Of a stretch of DNA of 64,000 nt, positions 47,300 to 60,207 are shown piece by piece. The notes beneath the pieces were generated by a model. It was not told the DNA's origin. It made no database searches and was given only the letters and a program-made list of their open reading frames with translations. The stretch covers positions 25,302,501-25,366,500 of the forward strand of contig NC_068561.1 of NCBI RefSeq assembly GCF_022201045.2, given 5' to 3'. A program made the position numbers and the translations under genes. Positions within the stretch are counted from its first letter, which is position 1, and each line of letters begins with the position of its first letter. This DNA comes from Citrus sinensis. Its lineage: Eukaryota > Streptophyta > Magnoliopsida > Sapindales > Rutaceae.

Positions 47300-50200
47300 A
47301 TGCAGGGCGTTGTTTGGTTTCAGGGATATGCTACAAGTAATGTCATGGTTGAATTATTGAGTTGAAAGTTGAATAATTGTTCTACTTCTATAATTTCGGA
47401 TTGGCTGTTTGTATTTGGCTTGTTAATTCGGGAAATAGCTGTATAAAAATAATTTCAGTGATTAATAACATGTTCTTGGTCTTATGCTTTATTTGCTTAT
47501 GTCATCATTTCGATGTGCTACATATTATAAGTTTAAGGGTTCATGTTACAATTTCGATATGAGCTTTAGATGCCAAAGCAGTGTAATCTTTTGAGTTGAT
47601 TAATTTAATACAAGATACCCTTAATTTTGAAGGTGACACGGACAAGAAAGAACTCACTAATTGAGGGGGATTCAAATTAAAGAAGCTCAAGTGCAAACTG
47701 CGAAAGATTGATTACGAGGCCTTGTGTTTGACCCTTCAACAAAAATTTCTATGGGAATATATCTCATGAGCTGAAAGTTAAAATCTGACCCGAACAAATG
47801 AGATCATTAATGCCCAAATTAAAGGTTTTTTTTTAAAAAAATGTTGATAGTTTCTCGCATAACAAGTTTACCCTTTTTTCTTAATAATAATAAAAAAAAA
47901 ACAGTTCTGGAAAAAAAAGTGAATTAGATAGAATACTCAAACTTCTAGATCATTAAAATTAGTACTTGTTATTGACTACAAAGTTGTGTCCGTCCCCTAT
48001 ATTTAAAACCGAAATTAAAGTCACTGACCTTTAATTTATTTAGGGTTTTCTTGAGATTAGTATAAGGTGAGTAATGCTACACATCTTAAATTTATCATCC
48101 AAGAAATTATCCTAAATGATGTGAAATTCTTAAATTGAATAATGAGATGATATAATTAATTCATTTAAATCTTTAAAAAATTAATAATCACTCAATAAAT
48201 GGCATATTATTTAGAATAAAATTTAGTATAAAATATTTTAGATAGTTATTATTTCTCTTATTATAAGTTGAAATGTAAACATGAAAAATAAATTGGAAAA
48301 GAAAGTACTTCTATCATGAGTTTTATTTTCTGTGTCAATGGAGAAATTAAGAACCCTCCGTGACTTTCACTTATATTGTACATGCATTATCTCTCACATT
48401 TGCAAATTCACTTGTAAATTTTCTAAAACAATCAATTGCAGTTGAAAGAAAAGAATCAAGAGGGAGATGTGAGAATCCCCGCTTGGCCACTTCAACGAAA
48501 TGGAGCTTTCCAAAGTTGACTGTTTTTGGACTTCAATGCACATGTGCTTGCATATAGTCATGTCGGTGCATTTGTTAATTTTGATTTGACTAAACCTAAT
48601 CGTATTAATTATCATATGCTTGAATATCTTTCCATTTTCTTTAATTGTCTCCTTAAGCATCCTTAATTGTCTCGTACTTAAATGTTAAGGAATATTTTAT
48701 GCATAAATGTGTCCACTCTCTTGGACACGAAAATCTTCGCCCACCATCATGTAAATTCAATCATTATTCATCATAAATAATAAATGTCAAAGAGTGACTC
48801 TATATATACACACCCGCGCGTGTCTCAATTTATTTATAAACCCCTTTAAGGACGAGAAATTAAGGGGTGAATTAGATTAAGATGATTTTTCAAAGTAACA
48901 ATTAAAGATTACATTGAAAAGGTTTGGTTTTTAAGTGTTATTATTTGGTTTCTGCTACTTTGTTTTTAAATTTGAATGGAATCTACTTGAGAAGACCAGA
49001 ATGGAAGTTATCTCAAATGGATAGAGTGGAGTAATTCAAAGAGTTACTTTAAGCAATGATTGATTGCGTGGATAGAGAGATCCAACGAAAGTGAAAAGTG
49101 CATTTGATGAATGGAATTAAACAATTAAAATAAATTCATTTATTGTTATTGTTCTTCGTCACCGCTTTCTTCTTCTCTTATTCTGTGTGAAAATATCTAT
49201 GGATCATTGTCAAGCCACAAGCCTACAAAAAGCAAAGCAGAGCAAATAAAAAGGTAACGTCGGCAAGAAAATAGCATGCATGCAATTAGCAACAATAATT
49301 ACAAGTACCCATTCAAATGTAAATCAAGAAATTTGAGGTTTTTATATAAAGTTGAATTTAATTAATTAATAGTGATCAAAGTTGGTGGGAGAATGCTTAA
49401 ACATCATTTATTGTATGTCGGCGACTCTAATTCATGCCCAACAATGTATTAGCAAACAAAATCCAGCAACATTAAGCTTGTCGGGGACCGATAATCCCAA
49501 GTTCCAACACTACATAAAATTTGGTTTATTCATCAATCAGAAACTATCAAATCGGAAACAGAATTAGGGTTTCGTGAGGACATTTTGGTCTTGTTGATAA
49601 AATGTGGTTGATAATATCTGATATATTGAAAAAAAAAAAAAAAAACGAAGGCAACAACAAAACAAAACAAAACTCACATGGATTAGCATGTGAGGAGACT
49701 ATGTAATCAATCAATGAGAAAATGGTGGGTACAATTTTCTTTATTTGGTCATGTGAAGAGATCGACATAGTTGATATACGTTGACTTTCTTTGAATTTAG
49801 ATATCTATATGACACTTACGAACTTCATATAAAAAAAATGGTTTTGAGTAATAAAAAGTGAAAGCAAAATACGGTATGAAAAATATTGACAGAAATTGAT
49901 GGAAATAGCCTAAAGTTTGGTGCGCATTTATAAATTTTGGTCATTAATGTTCCATCTCTCTTTGTTATTATAGCCAATAAATACTAAGAATTGTTGATGT
50001 TTGAGACTCGATTGAGAGTGATACATAATGACTTTGATACAATAGATTAAGATATAGTAAGTGAAATGTTATGTGATTGATGGAGTGATTTTTTTATTTT
50101 AAGGAAGAATTTATAACTTAATGACTTTTTAATTTTGGGGGGGGGGGGGGGTGGGGTTGGTCAATGATAGGTATTTTTAATTATAAAAACAAGGAAAATC

Positions 50201-50659
50201 AGAAATTGGCTAAAATTATAAATGATCACCCAAATTTCGACTACTTTTATTATTAATTTAAACATGATCATAAATATTTTAGTTTTGATTGACACAAGAC
50301 GCAGAATTCAATTTAAATAAATTTATACCATGCAACTAAATCTATCAATTTGATTTGATGGACGATATATAAGAGCTAGAGAAACAACTGTCAAAAACCC
50401 TTATCAATAATTTAGACAACGAAATCCTGATTTAAGAACTTGTTGGTTGTTGGCTAAAATTTAAGCTCTCAAATAGAGACTGAAATGAAAATTAAAAAAA
50501 TAATAATAATTAATGAAGGGGCCTCAATTGGAAATAGCAAGTAATGCAAGTTTCTAGTAACACGTGACACTGCTTGACAAAAGCTATGAAATTTCAATCT
50601 TCATGGCCTTGTTTTAGAAACTCCATAGATCCCTCCATGATGTTATGTACTAGACTAAG
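47300..50659. other. Gene-poor region right of the NLR remnant
   Basis: No supported gene. Near 47461-47730 modules similar to those left of the NLR remnant recur (AATAACATGTTCTT, GAGTTGATTAAT, TTAAAGAAGCTCAAGTG, AACTGCGAAAG). A G15 tract lies at 50137-50151. Otherwise AT-rich and featureless to my eye. Confidence 0.45.
50137..50151 (+). repeat. 15-G homopolymer
   Basis: An unbroken run of 15 G followed by TGGGGTTGG in otherwise AT-rich intergenic DNA. Confidence 0.9.
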
Positions 50660-50677
50660 ACATGACACGTGTCATGT
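50660..50677. promoter_or_regulatory. 18-bp perfect palindrome with G-box core
   Basis: ACATGACACGTGTCATGT is its own reverse complement and centres on CACGTG. It lies about 1.42 kb upstream of the HLH start codon. Another CACGTG (AACACGTGAC) sits near 50560. G-boxes bind bHLH (PIF) and bZIP factors. Its control of the HLH gene is an inference from position. Confidence 0.55.
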
Positions 50678-52099
50678 CGTGTGAGTGAGGAGATGGGGCA
50701 TGTGAGGTGATCAAAGTTGCATTCACTCACGTAGATATGTCCCAAACAAGGAAGAAAAACAATTATTTAGAGAGAGAGAGAGAGAGACTTGGGATTTGCT
50801 TGGTGAGTGAAATTCTGGAGGTAAAATTTATAATACATGGCTTGGAGTCTTCAGTAATATAATATTTATACATAGTGTTAGATAAAAACAAAGTTTATTG
50901 TAAAGAACTAGGTAATGATAAGGTGTATGTATAAGCTGCGTATGCGTGCCCACGTCAACTACTACTTTTGCAACTAGGTCAATCACCAATCAGTGCACGC
51001 CATCTAAAGGTTATGGGCATAATAGTAGAAAATAACTACCAAGGTTCATGGAATGCCAAAAGAAAGTCTCCCGTGGTGTGCATTTATCACATTATTATGT
51101 TTAAAGTGTAGTATGGTCCTTAGATACAATATCTTTTTTTAAAAAAAAAAAATAGGAATACATCCACTTTGAACATGCATGATACTTTAATTTGAGCCTA
51201 CATTTTATTGGGTTTTTGTTCTTATTTTTTGTTACTTAAGATATGCTCACACTTTGAAGAATTCTTATTAGCTTATTAGCTAACGTGTGATAGATAGATG
51301 ATTTATTTATTTGAACTAAGACAGTTGATCTCTATGAATTAAAGGAGAAATTTTAGAATACATCAGAGGTGCTATATCAGTCATATAATAAATAAATAAT
51401 ATTATGATATATGTGTATTTATTTTGAAAAACAATCATGGATGTGGTGGTTATATTAAATTTAATTACACATGTCATACATTCATCAATTTATTGTAATA
51501 CATAAGAGGTATTTTAAAATTTCTCCCGAGATAAAAAGGAGACCTTTTAAATACAGACATAAGGTGGCAATCCTTGATTTGCTAACGAAATAAAGCGATG
51601 AAGACCGTAATAGGAGAGGATGACTGCCCTATGATCACATGGTATTGCGTATTGAGACGTACACACGAAGGCCCACTTTGTTAGGTGAAGAACGAACACA
51701 TTTCTTAAAGCCCACTTGAGATCAAACCCCAGCTTGGAAACACAAAGAAGAAGAGTTGTATGGTCTCTCTCTCTCTCTCTCTCACAAACTTAAAAACCAA
51801 GACCCCTTCTGCTTTCTCCAATGCACTTGTCTTCTTCAATCCAACATCACTGTCTTTGTTGTGGTCCAATTCCTCTTTATAACTGATCTCTTATCACATT
51901 CTCCATATAGCTCTTTAAGTCCATCTTGCTTCTCTTGCCCTCTCTTGAACTTCATTTCAGAGTTCATTCTGCGCAACCCCTTCGGCCTTCAGTATCTTTC
52001 TTTTTTATTTTTCCCAAGTGAATATTGCAAGTGCCTTTTAATTAGCTCATTTACATTAATATATACAAAGCAAGTCAGCAGCTAGCTCCAAGGATCATC
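50678..52099. other. Promoter and 5' UTR region of the HLH gene
   Basis: Contains an AG microsatellite at 50769-50787 and a TC microsatellite at 51764-51783, the latter probably in or just before the 5' UTR. The leader from about 51770 to 52099 is pyrimidine-rich. No convincing single TATA box can be chosen. Confidence 0.45.
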
Positions 52100-52980
52100 A
52101 TGTCTAGCAGAAGGTCGAGGCAAGCTGCCGGTGTATCGAGGATCAGTGATGATCAGATCATTGAACTTGTCTCAAAGCTACGCCAACTCCTCCCTGAGAT
52201 TCGCGATAGACGCCCACAAAAGGTACATATAATTACAAGTTATTACTTTCACATTATTTTCCAAGCCTGCACCATGGAGTTAATTAGCGTGTACCAAAAC
52301 ACCGTTTTACTTTCACTACATGTACAGCGTATTGCAATTATTTTAGACGACTTTAATTTGTAGAAAATAAATAGTTTGAACTTTGACTCAAAAACTTAGG
52401 GACAATAACGAAGCATCTTCTAGGTTTTCTCTTCTCTACAGACGTTGGTACTTTACAAAATACATACCACATACCATAGCATTAAAACGTTATTTTATAC
52501 TTACGGAATATAATACTGTCTCAATCTTTATTTTGGAATATGAAAATAGTATAGTATTAATATTTCATAAGAGTTCAGGTGCTGATTGACTTGAATACTA
52601 TTGAAGCTGGACTTGGAACTTGGAAGAACCAAAACCCACGTTGGGTTCTTAAATGACATAGCTCATGTATAAGTCAAAAGTTTGTGCGTAGCTTCAGCCT
52701 TATTCTATGGCACAATAATATATGTATGTACATGGTTTCATGTGCATTATGTTTAATGTTTGTTGATTATATACATCTCATTTAACGCCACAAGAAAATG
52801 ACTCGTTTCTAATTTATTTTGTGACAGGTTTCAGCTTCTAAGGTTCTACAGGAAACTTGCAATTATATTAGAAGCTTGCACAGGGAAGTTGATGACCTAA
52901 GTGAGCGACTATCCCAGCTTTTATCTACTATAGATGCTGATAGTCCCGAAGCTGCGATAATTAGGAGTTTAATTATGTAA
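52100..52980 (+). CDS. PRE: Atypical HLH protein of the PRE/ILI family (non-DNA-binding)
   Basis: Two exons, 52100-52222 and 52828-52980, give 91 aa, the typical PRE length. It begins [20 protein letters not shown], with helix 1 [14 protein letters not shown], a short loop at the exon junction ([12 protein letters not shown]) and helix 2 [27 protein letters not shown]. The basic DNA-contacting region of true bHLHs, with its E-box Glu, is absent. Such proteins sequester other HLH factors (IBH1/AIBH1, PAR1, HFR1) and promote cell elongation downstream of brassinosteroid, gibberellin and auxin (family knowledge). The single intron at the loop matches PRE genes. Which PRE member it is cannot be told by eye. 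Confidence 0.95.
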
Positions 52981-55900
52981 TTCTGTAGCCTTAATTACTT
53001 AATTATCTTTCTAGTTCTTCTCTACTTTAATCTTACTAATTAAGTTCTGGTCACTACATAGATCAAACAAGAACTAGAATGTATTGTAACTATAATTAAG
53101 TTTGTATAATAAAAGGACTTGCACTAGCAAAGCCCAAGTTATAATCAATATTATAATATATTTTTTGGATTTTAGTTAGTTGATTATAAACTATATGTTG
53201 TAATCCATTGACATGATTTGTAATTAAATTAATTTAAATTATGATTATAGTAATTTAATAGTGAGCTTTTGTCGGTAAGTTGGGATCAGGTAACATAATG
53301 TCAGGAAAAAAAAAAAAAAAAAAAGGTTTCACATGCATGATTAGCAAGTGATTTGATGGAATACTAGGCACTTCTGTTGCATGAAATTTATTCTATTGAA
53401 TTTCCCATATCCCTTGTCAATTAAATAGATTATTTTTGTTCGCCAGCCAACGTATTATCTTAATTTTGTTCGTTTCTAAGCTTGTGCCGTGCATTTAAGA
53501 TAGGGTAAATACACTTCTATATATATATTTTAAATTTTAACACTGATATATCTGTCGAGAATTTGTCGTGAATTTGGACAAATTTACAGACTTGTAACTC
53601 TAGAAACTTGTGAATAGTCAAGAAAATTATTCATTTATTGATATTATTATTACGGCATAACGTCGACGTAACGAAAATACTTAATTATTTTGGAAGTGTA
53701 CTTCTTTTACGAAGGAATATGCCATATTAATTCTTCAGAAATCTCTTGATAAAACATGATATAAATATGTAATTGTGCTGTATTAGTTCCAGAAGTCGAT
53801 CAATTAATCCAGAGCCTACAGACCACTAACAAAAAAATTCTCTAGTACCTTCATGATTTATCTATACATGATCTTTTTACCTCAAACACTCAATGTACCC
53901 TTGATTTTTGTCTAACTTATACTACTTGTATTGATATTCTACAGTTTGGAAAATGACCCTTTTTTTTTGGGGGGGGGGGGCGGGGGGGCTACACCTCATA
54001 ATTAGGGGAAAAAGTACTAAGCTAAACAGAAATTGTAAATGCATGAATTTTGAGAATATTTAAAACAACACGAGAACCAAGTAGAAAAATCTTTGACTTG
54101 AAAACCTGCAGGTATCATGGGATTAAAAAAAAAAAAAATTTGATTTCATCATTCGGAGGACTACGCCACCACATAACATTACTACACTGCAACTCCCAAC
54201 AATATATTTCCGACTGTAGGTGTACCGAGAATTTTCTAGAGCTATGCAATTCATGAAACAAAGATTTCTTAAGGAAAAAGTCTTGGGTGCTCAAGTGAGA
54301 CTTTTTCATTCGCTCCTTAATCCTTATCATTTGTATATTTTAAGAAATCATAAAAATATTATTTACATATATACACACATGTGATAAACAGTAAATGGAT
54401 AAGAAACAATTTTCCTTTTCCAGAAACACCAAAAACTTTTCCTCTTGAAAACCATGAGAAATTAAGAGATTGATTTTGTAATAAATGGATTACTAACAAG
54501 AAGTAGTCACTCTCCAACCAAACATTTTACCAATCTCTGTCAAAAGTTTTTTGAATAACCAGAATCACAGCCATAATTTCTGCGTAGCATGCCATATATG
54601 TATTTAATTTATTTGGAGCAATAAATATATATATGATGAAGTTGAAAAGGAAGATGCATGAGACATTATATGAAAGGTGAATAAAGCTTGGTGGTTACTG
54701 ACAGACTATGAAAGGAGAGTAGGTAACATTATTTTCAATATGCTTTTTCCATCTGAGGCCATAAAGACAATGCAATAAATCTTGAATTTGAACAATCATA
54801 GCTAAAACTACTGCTCTCTCCATTATTGATTCCTCAAAGTGAAATTGACTGAGACCTTGCATCGATTTTATACATTCATAAACAATTAATAAATTGCAAT
54901 ATTTTTTTTTCAAACTTGTTGTCATTTTAGGTCAAAGGTAAGTTAATTCAGAAGTAAAGCACCAATCAAACATGTTTTTGGCCATAAATCACGAACGCAA
55001 TTGATAGAGATATGAGATCTAGATGCTGGATTATGTTCGCTAATTAACTAAGTTTGGTCAATTGTATCATTTGAGGGGAAAAAAGAACTTGCTATTGCAT
55101 ATGCATGCGACCAATAGTTAAAGCAACTGTTGAGACTCCTTAAAAAGGGCGTTGTTAGTTCATACACATGCGACCTAAAAGTTGTTCTTAATCATTCTCA
55201 TAGTTATAATGAAGAAGCATAACTTAAGGAGAATTTAAAGTTATTTTATATATTCACATTTCAGCTAAGTGGCAAGAAATTAATAATATGACCAAACTAA
55301 TAATATTTTATGCAAGTGAAATTAGAAATATTCACTTTTCAATTATATTCATGCTCAACATATAAAATAAAGAGAAAAGATAGAGTTACAAATTCTTGTA
55401 CAAACTTATTTTTGTACAGAATACAATTTTTTTGAATAATGAACTAATGAAAAATTGTTAAACGCAGATGTTCATATTTTAGAAATTATAGATTTGAAAA
55501 GTTCACCATTAATTGTTTTGTTGCGTAACAATTGTTTTATTTTGTTATACTATTATTTTGGTGCATAACATCATTGTGTTACTTAAATTTTATGTTTTGA
55601 AACTGTAAGAATTAATATCCGCATTGGAGAAGAACTAAATCAAACATCAATAAAAGAAAAACTTGCAGAATGAAAGAGACATATATGTATGGGGTGTATG
55701 TAAATAAATGTGAGAAAAGAAAAAGAAAATGAAAAACAGTCTAGTTATGTCTAGTAAATTAGATTCCGAAATTTGGATGTTATTGCCGCCCCAAATTAAT
55801 GGCCTATTACAAGTTGTGTGGTACAGAAACAAGTTGCCTTTGGTAGTGGGCAAGAATCAACAACCAAAAAGAAAAAAAAAAAAAATCTCAATTGTTGTTT

Positions 55901-56880
55901 CAGAAGTTTTACAATAAATGAAAACAAAACTCAATCAATTTTGCATGTTCGTACGATCATAAGAAGTCCCTTTCATACTCCCCGCTACCGAAGGAAGAAA
56001 AATGTCGATGAAGGAAAACCTAACAAAAAGACCATATGAGAGGATTCCATCAGAAACATACACTTTATCTTAAGAGTTTACGAATTTGAAAAACATTTTT
56101 ATGAATCCAATGAAATTTTACCAATTCAATCAATAATTTATCTTTTGTCGTGTCAAATTATAAATAAGTTATGTGTTCTTTTAATGTTTTTAAGGTAAAA
56201 ATAAATCAATTTAACAGTAAAAAAGAGGCCATTGGACGAGGGCAAAAGATAAATTCATTATACTAGATTATCATTCTACGAATCTTCTCTATTTTGCATT
56301 TGATAAAAAAAAAAAATTATATGAAAAGCATTTAAAATGTTTTCTCTCTTTATTTAAAGGGCTTCTTAGATTTCGTTAGATTTGATTACTGTAGTTAAAA
56401 ATGCCATCAAACATTGATTATTGGGCTGGGCCTTTTAATGATGTTTTACGAGAACTGTTCTTCACTCTTCAGGTATCTCAATGACACATTATAATCATTC
56501 ATTATTTTTTTGGAATTGTAAAAACTAGTAGGGCGTTTTATGAAAATTTCCCAACGGTTAACCACTCCTAAAGTACTTAATTACATTCGCCGCCAAAATT
56601 AATAACAGAAACCCGTGATGCGCGAGACTATTCGAGTAAATTCCACACAAAAATAAAGACGAATCCACGCTCTTTTCGAACGTGCACCACGCCACGCTCT
56701 CTTTATCTTTAACAGATTCATAAAAATAAAATAATAAATTTCATGATTTGCTGGTTCATGATTGCCCTTTATTCACGCGTGGGGTTGGTTAGTTCGTTAG
56801 ATTAGGAACGTACTGTGAAACGAAACAAGTAAGGCGATAAAAAGAGGTAAAAAGGGTATGTTTGGTAATCAAAATCTCGT
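52981..56880. other. Gene-poor AT-rich intergenic region
   Basis: The first few hundred bases are the 3' UTR of the HLH gene. The rest lacks supported genes. A poly-A tract lies near 53308-53325 and a G12-C-G7 tract at 53969-53988 directly after a T8 run. Small frames are dispersed on both strands without recognisable domains. Confidence 0.45.
53969..53988 (+). repeat. G12-C-G7 tract following a T8 run
   Basis: T8 (53961-53968), then 12 G, one C and 7 G. It is the third long G-tract in this window. Confidence 0.9.
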
Positions 56881-57852
56881 CTTCGTCTCTGACCTCTTAT
56901 CAGTTATCAAGAACAGAGAATAATAACAACAGGTACGCTTAAAGTTCAGAAGTTTCAAGTTCTTGGTTTTTTTTTTTTTTCTTTTTGTAAGTAAAATAAA
57001 TGAACAATTATAGATTTATTTGCTAACTTTATGTGTAAATTGAGGTTGATGCTTATCACGCCATGTTGAATTTGAGATAAAAGCATTTTTGGGTATTTGA
57101 AATTGTTTTTGACTTTGCAAAAGAACAGTCATAAACAGTCCCATAAGTGGGTTTGATAATTTATCACGTCATGCGAATTGCCTTACTTTTAGTTTTAACT
57201 TTAATCTGCTTTTTTTCTGCCTTGTTTGACTTTGATTGTTACTTAAAGTACAAGCTAAGATTTGCTTTAAAAGATTCCTATGCAACTTAGTGAAACAAAG
57301 TATGTTTGTTTCCATTATTGAAAGGTTTACTTTCTTTTCAAAAAAAAAAAAAGTATGTTTGTTTCCATTAACAGTGATTCCTGGGATCCTCTAAAAAGGA
57401 GCTAATTGGGATCATAATTGGGTAGTTGATAATCCAAACCAACAGTATGTAGATGAAATGAACCATCAAACTGGGAACAAATGACTTGTAATTTATCGAG
57501 TAGATGTTAGAAATCAGCCATTTTGTCTTTGATTGTGCGCCGATAAGGGTTTGATGTTGTGAGGTAGGACCACTAGAAGATATGAACATAAGATCATTGA
57601 AGTCACCACCAATGTGATAATCTATTATCTCTTCCTGACATTTCCGTTATCATCTTGGCCATTCCTTGCAAAAATGGCCTCTTCTGTGGACTGCTGAATA
57701 TAAATTTCACTGTTATTTGTTGAATTTGGTGAGATGATTTCTCAATGATCGGATTAGCTTTGTCAAAATAGTTTACTGAAATTTTATTCTGTATCTCTAC
57801 CATTAGGTACTCATAGTCCTTGTTTTAACATTTTTGTGAAATCTCCGACACA
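56880..57852 (+). other. 5' UTR exon and 5'-UTR intron of the BPA1-like gene
   Basis: A leader exon ending AATAACAACAG|GTACGC places a donor at 56933. The acceptor CTACCATTAG|GTACTC ends at 57806, leaving 46 bases of leader before the ATG at 57853. The T-rich start of the intron (from about 56966) is typical. The leader start is not fixed; a CTCGTCTTCGTCTC-type sequence at about 56876-56890 suits it. Confidence 0.55.
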
Positions 57853-60207
57853 ATGTATGCTGGTGGTTATGTTGCTGAAGTTGTAGGCCTGTCTCCTAAT
57901 GCAACAGAAAAGGACATTCATGAATTTTTTTCCCACTGTGGTGACCCAGTGCATGTCGAAATCATCAGGTAGTGTTTTTGTTCTTAGTTTTCGTTAATGA
58001 ACATGAAATTACTTCTCCAGTTAATCTGCATAATGGTGGCTTGGCCATGATCACGTATAAATTTTATGCACCGTCCATTTCAAACTCATTGAATTGACTA
58101 TCCATTGTTATTTGATAAATGTAAAGGTCATTATTGTGCTTTAAAATGTTGAACACGTCTGCTATTGAATTAAATACATTATTGTTACCATAAGCTTCTA
58201 GGCTATCCTTTCCTTTCCTGATCAGTGTAATGTACTGGACTCCACTGAATGGCATTTGGAGCATATAGCATCCACTATTATCTGAACTTCTGAATTAGAA
58301 ACAATAATTTATACTAGTGGGGCATAAATATTTGTTTAATGCTGATCAAATGCATAATCATAATCAGAGGGGATCATGCATTTAAGAAGTTGATTTTTTT
58401 GTTGAAATACAGATCTGGTGAATGTGGTGGTACTGCATATGTGACATTCAGCAATGCTTATGCTCTGGAGACTGCTGTTTTGCTTAGTGTACGTTGCCTT
58501 TCATACTCTTTTTAAGAGAGTTGAGTACTTATTATGGAAATGGTAACACATTTGCACCGAATTTTTAGCTATTTTATTTCTGATCCCTTCCTGCCCCAAT
58601 CTGTAATATCTAGTTCTGAATTCTGAAAAATGACTGGTTTGAAGCGGACTGCTTTAGTCGTAGGCTTACTTTAACTGTCAAATATGCAGCCGAGTGAGGC
58701 TTCAATTGTACTTACAAATCTTAAATGTGCCCGTCGTGTATCATTGGGGAAAGCTGTTAAGAAATTTACGATGTTGGAACTCTGCTAATTACTCAAATCT
58801 GTACATTTATAATCAAACTTAAGAAGAATTACTGGTGGCAAGTTCCTATGACTTGTGTTTAAGAGATAAAAAAAAATGGTAATATTCGTACTTTTAGATT
58901 TTATTGGCAATGAGCTCAGTGCTTCTCTTGGGTGGAAAGCGGCTCTTTTCAAATTGTTTGGCTGTGAATGTAACAAATCTAGTGATTTGTCCCATTGCTT
59001 GCCTGTCTTACCTTTTCTGGAGAATTCTTTTATTTTCATTTTGGCTCAATCTGTCATAAACTTGAGATTTCAGGGAGCTGCAATAGTGGATCAACCAGTA
59101 TGCATAATACGGTGGGGAGCGTTCACAGATGAACCTAACCCTTGGATCAGTTCATGGGGCTTTGATGAAAATTCTGGCTCAATGGTATGTTTCAAAATCC
59201 TCCAGTATGCAGTTGATTAATGGTTCATTTCCCAAAAGCTTATATAACTTGTAGATCTCTTCAACCTGGGAATTGAAGAGAACATTGAACATGATTTTGG
59301 AACTTCCAATTTTGTTTTAAGGAATTTGATAGGAAGGAAAAGAAATATGTTGTTCTCACATGTATGAATATCATAATTTGGTTACATTCATTGATAAAGC
59401 AAGTAATCAGAACTGTTGAATATGATTCAGTAACTATGCTAATAATTTGGGAATCTTTGGAAATCTAAGTATTTGTTTAAGGCAAAATTAGGGGACTGAT
59501 CAGTAGGCAGAAATTTTTTCATGAAGGGGAAAAAAAAAGGGGATTGTCATGAATGGGAATAATTATAGAGTTTTTGAACTTAGATGAGTCTCGTGGGCTG
59601 ATAAAATTGCGGATCTGTGATCTTTCTCTCTTTCGCAATGAAGCAGGATCAAACCTACAGTCTGTAGCACTTGAGTATGAACACAGTAACCTGTATAATA
59701 TGTGGAATCAACAATCATATTTCATTTTAAGTTAATTAACATTGATGATTCTGTTAAGCTAACAGTTTATAATTTTAGCAGACCACTCATGTGGGGCAGT
59801 TTGTTTCTACCCCTGGAGAAGCAGTAACTGTTGCTCAGGATGCCGTTAAAACAATGATAGCCAAAGGGTACGTTTTGAGCAAAGATGCATTAGTCAAGGC
59901 CAAAGCTCTAGATGAGTCTTATGGACTCTCAGCTTCTGCAGCAGCAAAGGTAGCTGAGCTTAGCAATAGAATTGGGCTCACTGATAAGATCAATGCCAGC
60001 ATGGAGGCTATAAAATCAGTGGATGAGAAGTATCATGTTTCAGACATCACCAAATCAGCTGCATCGTTCACAGGGAAAACAGCTGTTGCAGCTGGTACTG
60101 CTGTAGTCAATAGCAGATACTTTGCCGAGGGGGCTCTTTGGGTTTCTGGAGTTTTGGAACGCGCAGCTAAAGCTGCAGCTGATTTCGGTGCTCATGGTGC
60201 TAAATAA
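57853..60207 (+). CDS. BPL: RRM protein, binding partner of ACD11 (BPA1)-like
   Basis: Four exons, 57853-57968, 58413-58488, 59074-59184 and 59782-60207, give 242 aa. An N-terminal RRM occupies residues about 6-75, with an RNP2-like VAEVVGLSPN and an RNP1-like GTAYVTFSNA that lacks the usual aromatic pair. The remainder is the helical C-terminal half typical of BPA1-like proteins: GEAVTVAQDAVKTMIAKGYV, KALDESYGLSASAAAKVAEL, then an Ala/Gly-rich segment ending GVLERAAKAAADFGAHGAK. In Arabidopsis, BPA1 and BPLs bind the ceramide-1-phosphate transfer protein ACD11 and restrain ROS and cell-death signalling. The exon pattern is in phase and the protein is complete. The exact paralogue (BPA1 or BPL1-6) needs an alignment. 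Confidence 0.93.

Noticed and set aside
52383-52589. 68-codon frame within the HLH gene
   Set aside because: It lies wholly in the intron between the two HLH exons and has no domain.
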